A DNA stretch of 41,912 bases from Rikenellaceae bacterium (GCA_015059785.1 SUZS01000021.1:1-41912); one strand, 5' to 3'. Counted from the stretch's first letter, positions 8,004-17,086 are shown. Program-made: numbers and translations. Notes: a model not told the origin generated them from the sequence alone.

Positions 8004-9020
8004 TTAACTAATTGCGTTTACTTTTGATATTCCCCATTCGTACACCATATCAATATGTGGCACATCTACTTGATACTTGTGTGCCAGTTCCCAAATATAT
8101 CGCAATCCATAAGGGAAGTCCTCTGTAAAGTATCTACTACTGAAGTCGGGAACCCATCCGTTATCAATCTGCTTCATTGGGGATGTAATGCCCTTAAAAC
8201 CTTGTATAGATGACAGCTTGTTTGCCAGAGATTCCGCATCGTAGCTTTCATAATAGTCCAGTATAGGTGCTAAATATCCCTCACTCACAGGTAGTAATTT
8301 TAGCAACTTAAAGAACTCATTGTCCATATTGATTAATAGCTGTGCAGCCTCTTTTGTCCACTCTTCATAGAAAAGAATCATTCTATTGAAGACTTTCCCT
8401 TCATTCTCCCCGCCAAACATTGTGTATAAGCGTGATGTGTGAAGTAGGGGATTGCTATTTGTCAAACTGGCCTCATAAAAATTGTTGAGCAGGTTCACGG
8501 GGGCTCCAAAAAGACTCTCTATCAAACAACGGAAACCCTCTTTGTCATTATATCGCTCTACTGCGATATTGTGGATACTCTTGTATCCAAGTAGATGGGC
8601 GCTTTGTCCATACTGCTCAGTGCGGGCAATAAATGGAACTCTCTGAAAGCCCCAAAGAGGGACATTGCTATCAAGTATCTCTAATGCCTCGAAAAAGAAG
8701 CCTGTTGATGAGAATACCGAGCCAACAAATGTACGCTCGTTAACATATGGACGAATCTTGATAAGTTCACTTTTAATTGCATATCCAGGTAGACACAATA
8801 ATACTATAGATGCGTTTTGTAGAGCCTCTTCTGGATTATTGCTAACAATATTAAGTCTCCCGCAAAGTGTGTGCTTTTCGGGGGTATGAATACTAAGTTC
8901 GCGTGCCCATAATTGAGGTCTCTGTGTAAGAATGTTAACAGAGACATCTCTTTTTGTGCTAAGATATCCAGCAATTACATGGCCAAGAGAGCCTCCTCCG
9001 CAAATACAAATTGTCATCAT
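8004..9020 (-). CDS. Opine-dehydrogenase-like NAD(P) enzyme
   Basis: This 338-residue protein has an N-terminal Rossmann domain (CICGGGSLGHVIAGYL, residues 5-20; VLLCLPGYAIKSE near 73). Its C-terminal helical domain has the N-P-L-L-H motif at 190-194. In the octopine/nopaline dehydrogenase family, this His acts as the catalytic acid/base. Such enzymes join an amine to a 2-oxoacid by reductive amination, giving an N-(carboxyalkyl) product. Its first ATG shares a base with the stop of the cytidylyltransferase/PLP fusion gene (TAATG), and the flippase gene follows without a gap. It therefore very likely acts in the same pathway, on an amino-alcohol, a CDP-amino-alcohol or an amino sugar. The Met at residue 2 is an equally possible start. 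The real amine and keto acid are unknown. Confidence 0.8.
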   Translation of the reverse strand: MMTICICGGGSLGHVIAGYLSTKRDVSVNILTQRPQLWARELSIHTPEKHTLCGRLNIVSNNPEEALQNASIVLLCLPGYAIKSELIKIRPYVNERTFVGSVFSSTGFFFEALEILDSNVPLWGFQRVPFIARTEQYGQSAHLLGYKSIHNIAVERYNDKEGFRCLIESLFGAPVNLLNNFYEASLTNSNPLLHTSRLYTMFGGENEGKVFNRMILFYEEWTKEAAQLLINMDNEFFKLLKLLPVSEGYLAPILDYYESYDAESLANKLSSIQGFKGITSPMKQIDNGWVPDFSSRYFTEDFPYGLRYIWELAHKYQVDVPHIDMVYEWGISKVNAIS

Positions 9021-10837
9021 TATTGTATTGACTTTAATGCTTCAACAAGTTTGTGGTTATCCTCGCGATTGCGAATGGCGAGTCTAATATAGTTTCCCTG
9101 TCTAAAGGCTGACTTACCCGAACAATCCTTAATGAGAATGTTGTAGTTTGTGAGGAGTTTGACCGCAAGCTCTGTGGAGGTTATCTTATCGTCAACAACC
9201 TCGCATAAGAAGTAATTAGCCTGTGATGGGATTACACGCAGGTAAGGAACAGTTTGCAACTCTGCGTAGAAAAGCTCTCTCTCCTCTCTAAACAATCGGC
9301 AAGCTGCAGTATAGTCATTATGATACTTCTCATATATCTGCATATAGAACTCGCCGAAAGAGTTGATGTTCCATATAGCCACCTCTTTCTTAAGCTTTGC
9401 AATCAGTTCAATATCCCCACTTGCTAATACGCCTAAGCGGAAGCCTGGTACGCCATAAGATTTTGATATGCTCTTAACAACAGATAGGTGAGAGTTGGCA
9501 CATAGAATCTCATTGTTTAATAGTGTGTACTCTCCCTCTACATCTACAAAGTCTACAAACGACTCATCGACAACAAGTTTTATACCTTTACCCTTGCTCC
9601 ACTCTATCAACTGTAAGAGGCCTGTATAAGGGATATAGTTGCCAGATGGATTATCAGGGTTGATAATAAGCAGGGTCTCAATATCTTTGTCTGAGAAATA
9701 CTCAATAATATCATCTGCTGTATACTTAAAGTCTGCATTTGTCGGCAGATATGAGATAACATTCTCCTTGACACTTCTATTAGGATACTCCTCAAATGTT
9801 GGGTATATAACTCCAATCTTTCCCGTGTGATTCTCTATAAGAGCCTTAATTAATTCCGCAGCTCCATTTCCGACAACAATATAATCTTGCTTTACCGAAA
9901 AATATTTTGATGCAAGAAGACTATTTACACGCATACCAGAGGGATATTCGCGCATAAGAGTTTCAAAGCTGGCCTTGATCTCGTCTATCATTTGTTGCGG
10001 TGGAAAGTACGGATTTACCAAATAACAGAAATCTATAAGGTGTGGATATCTCCAGTAGCCACCAAAGCGAGATGATATGGCTTTGAATCGTTTTTCATCG
10101 CTCTCCTCAAACATACTGGAAGCGATATCTAAGTCCTGTATATCATCAATTTCGTACCATTTCTCCCCATGTAATGGTAGTGCTTTTAATGGTGAGTCCT
10201 CTAATAGGGCAATAACTCGTAGTACTTGCTCATAGTACTCATTATTACCCAATGCTTGGCAGTATGCGCTAAGGAATGGGACATAATGTGTAGCAGAGAA
10301 GCTCTTGCTAAACTTGTAAATATTGACAGTTTTATAATACTGGTCGATATCGGAGTATTTGAAATATGATTTAGATATAAAATTGCCTATTCTATTCTCG
10401 CGGTCGAGGGTGACTACTGTCCCATCCATCCAGCTCTCATACTTGTCAACAAGGGCAAGGTTAGGGTAGTCATTCTCAACTAATCTCTTAACAACGGCGG
10501 TTTCGTAGATAAGGTCGGACTCTAACAATAGGGTATCTTCTGCAAGAAGGTAATCTTTTGCTAAATATAGTGAATAGATATTGTTTGTTTTGTCGTATAT
10601 CGGGTTCTCTACATAAATAATCTCAATCCCTTTATAATTGTGCCCGACATAATCTATTACATTTTGAGCTTTGTAACCAACAACCATTATTAGCTTCGTC
10701 ACGCCGACTTCATAAAGGCACTCTAATGTGCGATCAATCAGTCGTATGCCATTAACTTTCAACATACATTTTGTATTGTCTCCAGTTAGCTCTCCTAGTC
10801 TTCGCCCCATTCCTGCGGCTAATATTATTGCTTGCAT
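9020..10837 (-). CDS. LicC/PntC-like cytidylyltransferase fused to PLP enzyme
   Basis: This 605-residue protein has two domains. Residues 1 to about 235 are a nucleotidyltransferase: ILAAGMGRRLGELTGDNTK with the NTP-binding glycine loop, then TNNIYSLYLAKDYL and LLLESD. The N-N-x-Y-S-L block is characteristic of phosphocholine and 2-aminoethylphosphonate cytidylyltransferases. Residues from about 250 to 605 are a fold-type I PLP domain of the HisC/CobD type: VGNGAAELIKAL, LLIINPDNPSGN, VVDESFVDFVD, SISKSYGVPGFRLG with K459 as the likely Schiff-base lysine, and RLAIRNREDN at the C-terminus. CobD decarboxylates phosphothreonine, and HisC transaminates a phosphorylated substrate. The fusion therefore suggests that a phospho-amino-acid is converted to an amino-alcohol phosphate and then to its CDP derivative. 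A transaminase role remains possible. It follows ugd by 16 bases. Confidence 0.87.
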   Translation of the reverse strand: MQAIILAAGMGRRLGELTGDNTKCMLKVNGIRLIDRTLECLYEVGVTKLIMVVGYKAQNVIDYVGHNYKGIEIIYVENPIYDKTNNIYSLYLAKDYLLAEDTLLLESDLIYETAVVKRLVENDYPNLALVDKYESWMDGTVVTLDRENRIGNFISKSYFKYSDIDQYYKTVNIYKFSKSFSATHYVPFLSAYCQALGNNEYYEQVLRVIALLEDSPLKALPLHGEKWYEIDDIQDLDIASSMFEESDEKRFKAISSRFGGYWRYPHLIDFCYLVNPYFPPQQMIDEIKASFETLMREYPSGMRVNSLLASKYFSVKQDYIVVGNGAAELIKALIENHTGKIGVIYPTFEEYPNRSVKENVISYLPTNADFKYTADDIIEYFSDKDIETLLIINPDNPSGNYIPYTGLLQLIEWSKGKGIKLVVDESFVDFVDVEGEYTLLNNEILCANSHLSVVKSISKSYGVPGFRLGVLASGDIELIAKLKKEVAIWNINSFGEFYMQIYEKYHNDYTAACRLFREERELFYAELQTVPYLRVIPSQANYFLCEVVDDKITSTELAVKLLTNYNILIKDCSGKSAFRQGNYIRLAIRNREDNHKLVEALKSIQ

Positions 10838-10853
10838 AGTTTTATAATTAATC

Positions 10854-12092
10854 TTAATCTCGTTTGAAAATATCTCGTGAATAGACTCTATCCTTTACAT
10901 CGTCGAGACACGGTTCGTATCTATTGGCGATAATAACCTGGCTTTGTTGTTTGAAAGCCGCAAGGTCATTTACCACCTCTGACCCAAAGAATGTAGAGCC
11001 ATTTTCGAGAGTTGGTTCGTATATAATCACTGTCGCGCCCTTTGCCTTGATACGCTTCATAACACCCTGTATTGCACTTTGGCGGAAGTTGTCTGAGCCC
11101 GCCTTCATTGTCAGGCGATAGACGCCAATAGTACATTTGCGCTCACAGCTACTATCGTATCCATTGAGGCTACTGTAGGAGTAATAACCCGCTTTGGCAA
11201 GGACCTGGTCGGCGATAAAGTCTTTGCGGGTGCGATTGCTCTCTACGATGGCGGTCATCATATTTTGAGGGACATTGTCGTAGTTTGCCAACAACTGTTT
11301 TGTGTCCTTAGGTAGGCAATAGCCTCCATACCCAAACGACGGGTTGTTATACTGGTCGCCAATGCGTGGATCAAGGCACACCCCTTCAATAATCTCTTGT
11401 GTATTTAGTCCTTTAATCTCGGCATAGGTATCAAGCTCATTGAAGTAACTAACTCTAAGGGCTAAATAGGTATTAGCGAATAGTTTTACCGCCTCTGCTT
11501 CGCTGGTGCCCATTAGCAGGATCTCTATTTTATCCTTTACTGCACCCTGATTAAGAAGTTGTGCAAAGGTTGCAGCCGCAGTAGCGGATGCTTCGCACTC
11601 CTTTTTGTGACCTACTATAATTCGGCTTGGGTATAGGTTGTCATACAGGGCGTTATTCTCACGAAGAAACTCTGGTGAGAATAGGATATTGTTTGAGCCA
11701 AACTGTCGGCTTATGCTCTCTGTATATCCGACAGGTACGGTGGATTTAATTACAATTACCGCCTTTGGGTTGCACTCTATGGCTGTTTTGATTACCTGCT
11801 CTACCAAAGATGTATCGAAGAAGTTCTTTTGACTGTCGTAGTTTGTGGGTACTGCAACAACTATAAAATCTGCATTGCTGTATGCGCTGTGTGCATCAAG
11901 TGTAGCACAGAGATTAAGTTGCTTTTTGGCAAAAAAGTGTTCAATATCCCTATCTCCAATAGGTGATTTTCTATTATTTATAGCCGCAACCTTTTCGGGT
12001 ATAACATCAACAGCGACAACCTCATTGTGTTGTGCTAATAGTGTGGCTATAGATAGTCCCACATAACCCGTTCCTGCGACTGCAATTTTCAT
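10854..12092 (-). CDS. ugd: UDP-glucose/nucleotide-sugar 6-dehydrogenase
   Basis: I chose the start [20 protein letters not shown] at 12092. An upstream in-frame ATG at 12146 would add 18 residues before the Rossmann motif and run into the sugar transferase gene. The resulting 412-residue protein has the G-x-G-x-x-G nucleotide loop, [10 protein letters not shown], an FSPEFLRE substrate-binding motif and the catalytic Cys in [15 protein letters not shown]. The reaction is two-step NAD-dependent oxidation of UDP-glucose (or a related UDP-sugar) to the UDP-uronic acid. It would supply uronic acid, and so negative charge, to the polysaccharide. It lies 11 bases after the initiating transferase gene. 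UDP-ManNAc or UDP-GlcNAc dehydrogenases are more distant relatives, so the exact sugar is not fully certain. Confidence 0.88.
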   Translation of the reverse strand: MKIAVAGTGYVGLSIATLLAQHNEVVAVDVIPEKVAAINNRKSPIGDRDIEHFFAKKQLNLCATLDAHSAYSNADFIVVAVPTNYDSQKNFFDTSLVEQVIKTAIECNPKAVIVIKSTVPVGYTESISRQFGSNNILFSPEFLRENNALYDNLYPSRIIVGHKKECEASATAAATFAQLLNQGAVKDKIEILLMGTSEAEAVKLFANTYLALRVSYFNELDTYAEIKGLNTQEIIEGVCLDPRIGDQYNNPSFGYGGYCLPKDTKQLLANYDNVPQNMMTAIVESNRTRKDFIADQVLAKAGYYSYSSLNGYDSSCERKCTIGVYRLTMKAGSDNFRQSAIQGVMKRIKAKGATVIIYEPTLENGSTFFGSEVVNDLAAFKQQSQVIIANRYEPCLDDVKDRVYSRDIFKRD

Positions 12093-12103
12093 ATTATTGT
12101 TAT

Positions 12104-13114
12104 TTAGAATTTCTTTCCAAAGATAATTCCGATAAAGGTTTTCCACAAAATGGTAATGTCAAACCACCATGAGCGGTGACCTAAGTAGTAGAGGTCGTAC
12201 TCTAAGCGGCGCAACATCTTCTCCATAGTATCTGTATATCCGTTATAGAATGTTGCGTAAGAGGTCACGCCTGGGCGAATCTGGTAGAGGTACTCATATC
12301 GCTTATCGTGCTCCAAAATCTGGTCAATGTAAAACTTGCGCTCGGGACGAGGACCAACGAAGGCCATATCTCCCTTAAAGACATTCCACAACTGTGGAAG
12401 CTCATCAAGGTGGTGAGCCCTTAAGAATTTACCGATTTTAGTAAGGCGAGGGTCTCCATCACCGCCTCCGTGGCTAAGTTGAGGTCCCATCTTCTCTGCA
12501 TCCAGTCTCATTGTACGGAACTTATAGATGTAGAATGGGCGACCAAAACGGCCTATACGCTCCTGCTTATATATTGCAGGGCCGCCATCCTCACGGCGCA
12601 CAAGTATTGTGCAGATAATAAAAAGAGGCGAGAAGATTACCATCACAATGATTGATACGAAAAGGTCAAATAGTCGCTTTGTATTACGAGAGAAAGCGCT
12701 CATGCCATCTTTGATAAATTCATCTTTAGGCACAAGGTGACTGATGTGTGTCTGAGTGTCAAAACCTCCATTTGCAGCTAGTTCCTCCTTGAGTTTATCT
12801 ACCCAACGCTCGTAGTCGTTTACATCAATCTGCATTGAGACAGATATTATGCAGTGGCTATTATCATCCCCCTTAGAGACATTATAAGCCGAGCTGAGTT
12901 TTTTCAGCACATCCTTGTTCACAACCGTGTAAGGCATCTGCATAGTTGTAGAGAAGCCTCTGATACTATCAATAAACCTCTGCTTAATAATAAGCCTGAG
13001 CAAATATGCAGAATGACCATATGCTATCCACGAGTGCATCTCCTCATTAAAATAGAGATGAATTGCTGAGAATTCGTTTTTCGTTTCATTCAAAGTGATT
13101 AATTCGGCATTCAT
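12104..13114 (-). CDS. Initiating sugar (polyprenyl-phosphate) phosphotransferase
   Basis: This 336-residue protein has its catalytic domain at about residues 142-336. It consists of one membrane segment ([20 protein letters not shown]), then [50 protein letters not shown] and RPGVTSYA. These are the hallmarks of the bacterial sugar transferase family (WbaP/WcaJ C-terminal type), which moves a sugar-1-phosphate onto undecaprenyl phosphate. The first 140 residues are soluble and unlike the usual four-helix N-terminus; they start with an [20 protein letters not shown] segment of unknown function. This is the first gene of the operon, about 120 nt downstream of a -7 element. There is no UpxY-type antiterminator gene next to it. 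Confidence 0.92.
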   Translation of the reverse strand: MNAELITLNETKNEFSAIHLYFNEEMHSWIAYGHSAYLLRLIIKQRFIDSIRGFSTTMQMPYTVVNKDVLKKLSSAYNVSKGDDNSHCIISVSMQIDVNDYERWVDKLKEELAANGGFDTQTHISHLVPKDEFIKDGMSAFSRNTKRLFDLFVSIIVMVIFSPLFIICTILVRREDGGPAIYKQERIGRFGRPFYIYKFRTMRLDAEKMGPQLSHGGGDGDPRLTKIGKFLRAHHLDELPQLWNVFKGDMAFVGPRPERKFYIDQILEHDKRYEYLYQIRPGVTSYATFYNGYTDTMEKMLRRLEYDLYYLGHRSWWFDITILWKTFIGIIFGKKF

Positions 13115-13467
13115 ATCTGTAGTGTGTTTGATTTATTTGCTGTATTGTGTCTCAAATAAATGGGTTACTATTTTGCAGTGCCTATAAGGGATTAAAGTTG
13201 TGCCACCTATATGACTGATTTACGGTTGGAATATACCCGCGCAAAGATAGTAAATTGTTGTCAAATATCAGTACTTTTAACAATTTTTTACCACTCGTTG
13301 GCATCTTCAAAATAGACATAAATGCATTGATAATCAACATTTTGCATTTTTATTAAATAAAATTGCGCCTATTTAGACCTTTGATTGATATTAATAGGCT
13401 GCTCGTTGAAAAATTGATAAATAAAATACATAAATGCTTTTCTTTGTTCAACTTTGCCATATAAAAT
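13115..13467. other. Leader and promoter region of the polysaccharide operon
   Basis: No gene is visible in this AT-rich 353-base gap. It holds a minus-strand -7 element at 13242-13249. It also holds a weak dyad (GCCTATT at 13367-13373, AATAGGC at 13393-13399) that, read on the minus strand, lies about 70 bases after the stop of the EEP gene and is followed by a loose T-rich stretch. It might end the upstream operon. No invertible-promoter inverted repeats were recognised around the promoter. Confidence 0.5.
13242..13249 (-). promoter_or_regulatory. Probable -7 element of the polysaccharide operon
   Basis: On the minus strand this reads TATCTTTG, an exact TAnnTTTG element. No TTTG is found at the usual 19-20 nt upstream; the nearest TTTG is about 12 nt away. 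The -33 box is therefore weak or the promoter is activator-dependent. Transcription from here would give a leader of about 120 nt before the ATG at 13114. Confidence 0.5.
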
Positions 13468-14349
13468 CTACTCAACAACTATCTCGGCAAGCATAAAGTA
13501 GTGGTCGGAGGGGTACTGTTCGCCCTTGTGGTCGGTGATAACCTCGCAACTAATGGCTTTGGCTGCGCCCTTTGTAAGGATGTAGTCTATGCGTCCCTTG
13601 CCTGGGCGCTGGACTCGTTTATGCCCCTCAAAGGCGTGGGCGGTATGTCCAAACTCAACGCCGTCGTGCAGAGTATCGTAGCAGTCTGTCCAGCCATTTT
13701 GGGTAAAGTGTTTTACCTGCTCCTCATACTTGCGAGAGTTCATATCGGCACAGATAATCTGCGGGAAGGAGTCTTGATATTGAGCCGCCTCGCGGACAAT
13801 CATCCGTGCTTGGTTTACCTTGGCGAGCTTTGACTTATGGTCAAGGTGGATATCTATCAGTCGCATCTGCTTGCCCGTCTTCTTGTCAAGCACACGGACC
13901 CAGTTGGCATGGCGGGCGCGGTTAGTCTCCCAACAGATACTGCCCGCTATTGTTGGGTCGTCAGAGAGCCAGTAGCACCCTGCGCTGACAATTTCATAGC
14001 GTGACTTACGAAGGAAGATAACATTCTTGCCGATAAGGTGGTAGCCATCGGTATATGGGTCCATCTCGGGCCCCTCAAAGCCAAAGGCTGTATACTCCTT
14101 CAGATGTTTGCGGCAGAAGTTGTAAGAGTCGTAGATAACCTCCTGCATCATAATCACATCGGGCTTATAGCTGCGGATGACATCTATCATATAGTGCTTG
14201 CGGTTATCCCACTCGTGGATAGTATTTTTATCCGCATCGAGCCCTGTGATGCGGATATTGGCACTCATCACTCGGTGCACGGGAGGATTTTTCGCCTCCA
14301 CAGCACCGAAAGTAACGAGTGTAAGTAGAAGAATTACAAATCTTTTCAT
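13468..14349 (-). CDS. Exported endonuclease/exonuclease/phosphatase-family protein
   Basis: This 293-residue protein has an N-terminal signal peptide (MKRFVILLLTLVTFGAVEA) followed by one EEP domain. Motifs of the DNase I/sphingomyelinase/inositol-phosphatase fold are visible: MSANIR near 28, PDVIMMQEV near 64 with the metal-binding Glu, DIHLDHKS near 166, ICADMNSR near 196, and the terminal SDHYFMLAEI with the catalytic Asp-His pair. Members cleave phosphodiesters or phosphomonoesters in DNA, lipids or inositol phosphates. It is the last gene of an operon with three exported phosphoesterases, two FAD enzymes and a kinase, so a small-molecule phosphoester is as likely as DNA. It starts three bases after the FAD gene stop. 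Confidence 0.85.
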   Translation of the reverse strand: MKRFVILLLTLVTFGAVEAKNPPVHRVMSANIRITGLDADKNTIHEWDNRKHYMIDVIRSYKPDVIMMQEVIYDSYNFCRKHLKEYTAFGFEGPEMDPYTDGYHLIGKNVIFLRKSRYEIVSAGCYWLSDDPTIAGSICWETNRARHANWVRVLDKKTGKQMRLIDIHLDHKSKLAKVNQARMIVREAAQYQDSFPQIICADMNSRKYEEQVKHFTQNGWTDCYDTLHDGVEFGHTAHAFEGHKRVQRPGKGRIDYILTKGAAKAISCEVITDHKGEQYPSDHYFMLAEIVVE

Positions 14350-14352
14350 ACT

Positions 14353-15717
14353 CTAACGAAGGTAGCCACCATTCTCAATAAGAGCCTGCTGAACGGCCTT
14401 AACATCGACCTCAGATGGCTGTACGCCGCACTCAAGGGCAATGCGAGCGGCAGTACCGGCAGCCTCGCCCATAGCCATAACTGTAGACATTACGCGGGTA
14501 GCGGCCATAGCTCCGTGGTCCATAGATGAGCAACGACCTGCAACAAGTAGCCCCTCAATAGTCTGTGGAACGAGTGTGCGGTATGGAATGTCGTATGAGC
14601 CCTTGCCGTAGATAAGGGTGCAGTCGCCACCCTCCTCATGGTGAAGGTCAATAGGGTAGCTGGCAACAGCAATGGCGTCGTCAAATTGGCGAGCCTCAAG
14701 AAGGTCGTCTGTGGTCATCACATACTTACCGACGATAACGCGCGTCTCGCGAATGCCTGTAAATGGAGGCACGGTCTCTATCCACGCATTCTCAAAGCCT
14801 GGAATATACTCCTTAAGGTAGCGAGCCACATCGTACATCTGTCGGCGGCACTCGTGCTCTACAGCCGTATAGCTTGCAGGGTCAGTCGCATCGCCACCCG
14901 ATACGCGGGTCATATTTACCCACAGCTCGTCATCCTTAAGGCCTGTCATAAAGATTGTGCGGGCAACAGTGATGTTAAAGCCGCGCGAGATAGCGTCGCT
15001 CAGCTGGTCGCGGTAGCCTACCATAGTAAAGTTGCCGGTGCGGAACTGCTCTGGTGGCATAATATCCATACCGTACTTGTCAGAGTGGTTTACAACATTG
15101 TCGCGCACCTTGTCGATATCTACACCGCGCATAGAGAACATAAGTGTTGGTGGCTGCATACGACCCTTCTCATCGCCCTTGTTGCACTCAACACCTGCGC
15201 GGAAGGCCACATCGCCATCGCCTGAGCAGTCGATAACCGTCTTGGCAAGAATAGCCTCACGACCCGCCTTGCTCTCAATAATTACGCCCTTAACCGCTCC
15301 ATTCTCAACAATGGTATCTACAACATTAATGTACATCAGCACCTCAACGCCCGTCTCGTCCATAATCTCCCAACAGAGGGTCTTTACCGCCTCTGGGTCT
15401 ACCATTGTAAGGGATATGTGGAGCTTGCAGCGCTTGTGTCCTGTAGCCATTCCGCGCTGCTGAAGACGCTCTACAAACCTTCCCGTTGCACCCTTGATAA
15501 TCTGGTTGCCATCCTTGTCAAGCATAGATAGAATTGGCAGTCCAAGCGTAAGGTTACCGCCCAAAAATCCGCGCTGCTCAAGCAGCATAACCTTTGCCTT
15601 GCCACCCTTTGCAGCAGCCTCGGCAGCCATAATACCCGCAGGACCACCACCAACGACGAGGATATCTACCTCAGCACGCACCTTTACCTCGCGAGCTGGC
15701 TCAAAATATGTTTTCAT
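14353..15717 (-). CDS. FAD-dependent oxidoreductase, copy 1
   Basis: I take the start at 15717 (MKTYFEPAREVKVRAEVDIL); the longer frame from 15747 would overlap the previous gene. The protein has 454 residues, exactly the length of its neighbour. It shows the Rossmann loop VVGGGPAGIMAAEAAA, the E-Q-R-G-F-L-G-G-N-L block, TVIDCSGDGDVAFRAG in the middle, and GRCSSMDHGAMAATRVMS near the end. This is the layout of the FAD_oxidored (PF12831-like) family common in Bacteroidota carbohydrate loci. There is no signal peptide, so it acts in the cytoplasm. The substrate is unknown; an alcohol or polyol is plausible because a ribulokinase-like gene lies upstream. It starts four bases after the stop of copy 2, so it is clearly co-transcribed. 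Confidence 0.88.
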   Translation of the reverse strand: MKTYFEPAREVKVRAEVDILVVGGGPAGIMAAEAAAKGGKAKVMLLEQRGFLGGNLTLGLPILSMLDKDGNQIIKGATGRFVERLQQRGMATGHKRCKLHISLTMVDPEAVKTLCWEIMDETGVEVLMYINVVDTIVENGAVKGVIIESKAGREAILAKTVIDCSGDGDVAFRAGVECNKGDEKGRMQPPTLMFSMRGVDIDKVRDNVVNHSDKYGMDIMPPEQFRTGNFTMVGYRDQLSDAISRGFNITVARTIFMTGLKDDELWVNMTRVSGGDATDPASYTAVEHECRRQMYDVARYLKEYIPGFENAWIETVPPFTGIRETRVIVGKYVMTTDDLLEARQFDDAIAVASYPIDLHHEEGGDCTLIYGKGSYDIPYRTLVPQTIEGLLVAGRCSSMDHGAMAATRVMSTVMAMGEAAGTAARIALECGVQPSEVDVKAVQQALIENGGYLR

Positions 15718-15721
15718 AATC

Positions 15722-17086
15722 TTATCCCAAATATGCTCCATTCTCAAGCAGAGCCTGTTGAACCTTTGTTATATCTACTTCGCCAACCTCAACGCCGTCA
15801 GCCGCAGCAATGCGCGCTGCAACACCCGCCGCCTCGCCAAGAGCCATACAGGTACTCATTACACGCGTTGCGGCCATAGCCTCGTGGTCCATAGCCGAGC
15901 AGCGACCTGCAACCAGTAGGCCCTTTACTGTCTGTGGCACAAGCACACCATAAGGAATCTGATATGCATCCTCGCAGAAGAGCATTGTGCAGTCGCCACC
16001 CTTTGCGTGGTGGATATCTACTGGGTAACCAGCAACGGCAATAGCATCCTCAAAAGGCTTCTGCTCAAGGATGTCCTGCGCTGTCATAACATACTTACCA
16101 ACAATAACTCGGCTCTCGCGAATACCTACAAAGGCTGCGCTGTGCTCAAGCCAAGCATTCTCAAAGCCAGGCACAAAGTCCTTCAGGTAGGCCATAACCT
16201 CGTACATCTGCTGTCGTGCATCGTGCTCGCCCTTTGTGTAGCTTACAGGGTCTGTACTATCTACGCCAGATACGCGGGTCATATTTACCCAAATCTGGTC
16301 CTCCTCAAGGCCTGTAATAAGGATTGTGCGGGCTACGGGAACTTTGTAACCCTTCTGCTGCGCCTCAACAATTCTGCCGCGCAGACCTACGGTGATAAAC
16401 TTATCCTTGCGGAACTGAGATGTCGGCATAACATCCATGTCGTACTTCTCTGGCTCGTTGCAAATAGCATCGCGGAGCTTCTGTGTCTCTACGCCGCGCA
16501 TAAGGAACATAAGTGTTGGTGGCTGCATACCGCCATTCTCGTCGCCCTTGTTGCACTCAACGCCTGCGCGGAAGGCTACATCGCCATCGCCAGAGCAGTC
16601 AATAACGGTCTTTGCAAGGATAACCTCTCGGCCCGCCTTGCTCTCGATAATTACGCCCTTGACAGTTCCATTCTCAACAATGGTGTCAGCAACAAAGACA
16701 TAGAGCAGTACATCTACGCCAGCATCGTCCATCATCTCCCACGCCACGGTCTTTACCTGATCTGGGTCAATAATGGTAAAAGACATATGGTTCTTGCAAG
16801 GGTAGTGGGCACTTGCAGCACCCTTTGCGGTCATACGGTCAATAAACTTCTGCGCAGCACCCTTAACAACCTGATTGCCCTTAGGGCCGAGGAATGAGAG
16901 TATTGGCAGACCAATGGTTAGGTTTCCGCCCATATAACCACGCTGCTCGATGAGCATAACCTTTAGATTCTTATCCTTTGCTGCCGCCTCGGCTGCAATA
17001 ATACCTGCAGGACCTGCACCGACAACAAGAACATCTACTTCTGCACGCACCTTCAGTTCGCGTGCTGGTTCCATAATAGTTTTCAT
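15722..17086 (-). CDS. FAD-dependent oxidoreductase, copy 2
   Basis: This 454-residue paralogue of the next gene in the operon has the same order of motifs: VVGAGPAGIIAAEAAA, IEQRGYMGGNL, VIDCSGDGDVAFRAG, and GRCSAMDHEAMAATRVMS. The central block at residues 134-200 is 61/67 identical to copy 1, whereas the next 40 residues are only 17/40 identical. This suggests gene conversion or strong local constraint. It may work on a related substrate or form a heteromer with copy 1. It lies 18 bases after the kinase gene. The reaction is not known. Confidence 0.88.
   Translation of the reverse strand: MKTIMEPARELKVRAEVDVLVVGAGPAGIIAAEAAAKDKNLKVMLIEQRGYMGGNLTIGLPILSFLGPKGNQVVKGAAQKFIDRMTAKGAASAHYPCKNHMSFTIIDPDQVKTVAWEMMDDAGVDVLLYVFVADTIVENGTVKGVIIESKAGREVILAKTVIDCSGDGDVAFRAGVECNKGDENGGMQPPTLMFLMRGVETQKLRDAICNEPEKYDMDVMPTSQFRKDKFITVGLRGRIVEAQQKGYKVPVARTILITGLEEDQIWVNMTRVSGVDSTDPVSYTKGEHDARQQMYEVMAYLKDFVPGFENAWLEHSAAFVGIRESRVIVGKYVMTAQDILEQKPFEDAIAVAGYPVDIHHAKGGDCTMLFCEDAYQIPYGVLVPQTVKGLLVAGRCSAMDHEAMAATRVMSTCMALGEAAGVAARIAAADGVEVGEVDITKVQQALLENGAYLG

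Noticed and set aside
5776..10837. 2-aminoethylphosphonate pathway as in some Bacteroides capsules
   Set aside because: No PEP mutase or phosphonopyruvate decarboxylase gene is present and the PLP domain is not of the class V type, so a phosphate ester is favoured.
12093..12146. Longer ugd start at 12146
   Set aside because: Adds 18 residues before the nucleotide-binding motif and overlaps the upstream gene by 43 bases; the ATG at 12092 fits the family.
13115..13467. Possible invertible promoter upstream of the polysaccharide operon, as in Bacteroides
   Set aside because: No inverted repeats flanking the -7 element and no adjacent invertase gene were found.
14638..15225. 195-residue plus-strand ORF opposite the FAD oxidoreductase gene
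   Set aside because: It is a shadow of a well-supported gene on the other strand, with no family resemblance and no promoter or start signal. The same holds for other long opposite-strand frames at 16007-16897, 19662-20288, 21447-22130 and 37301-38143.
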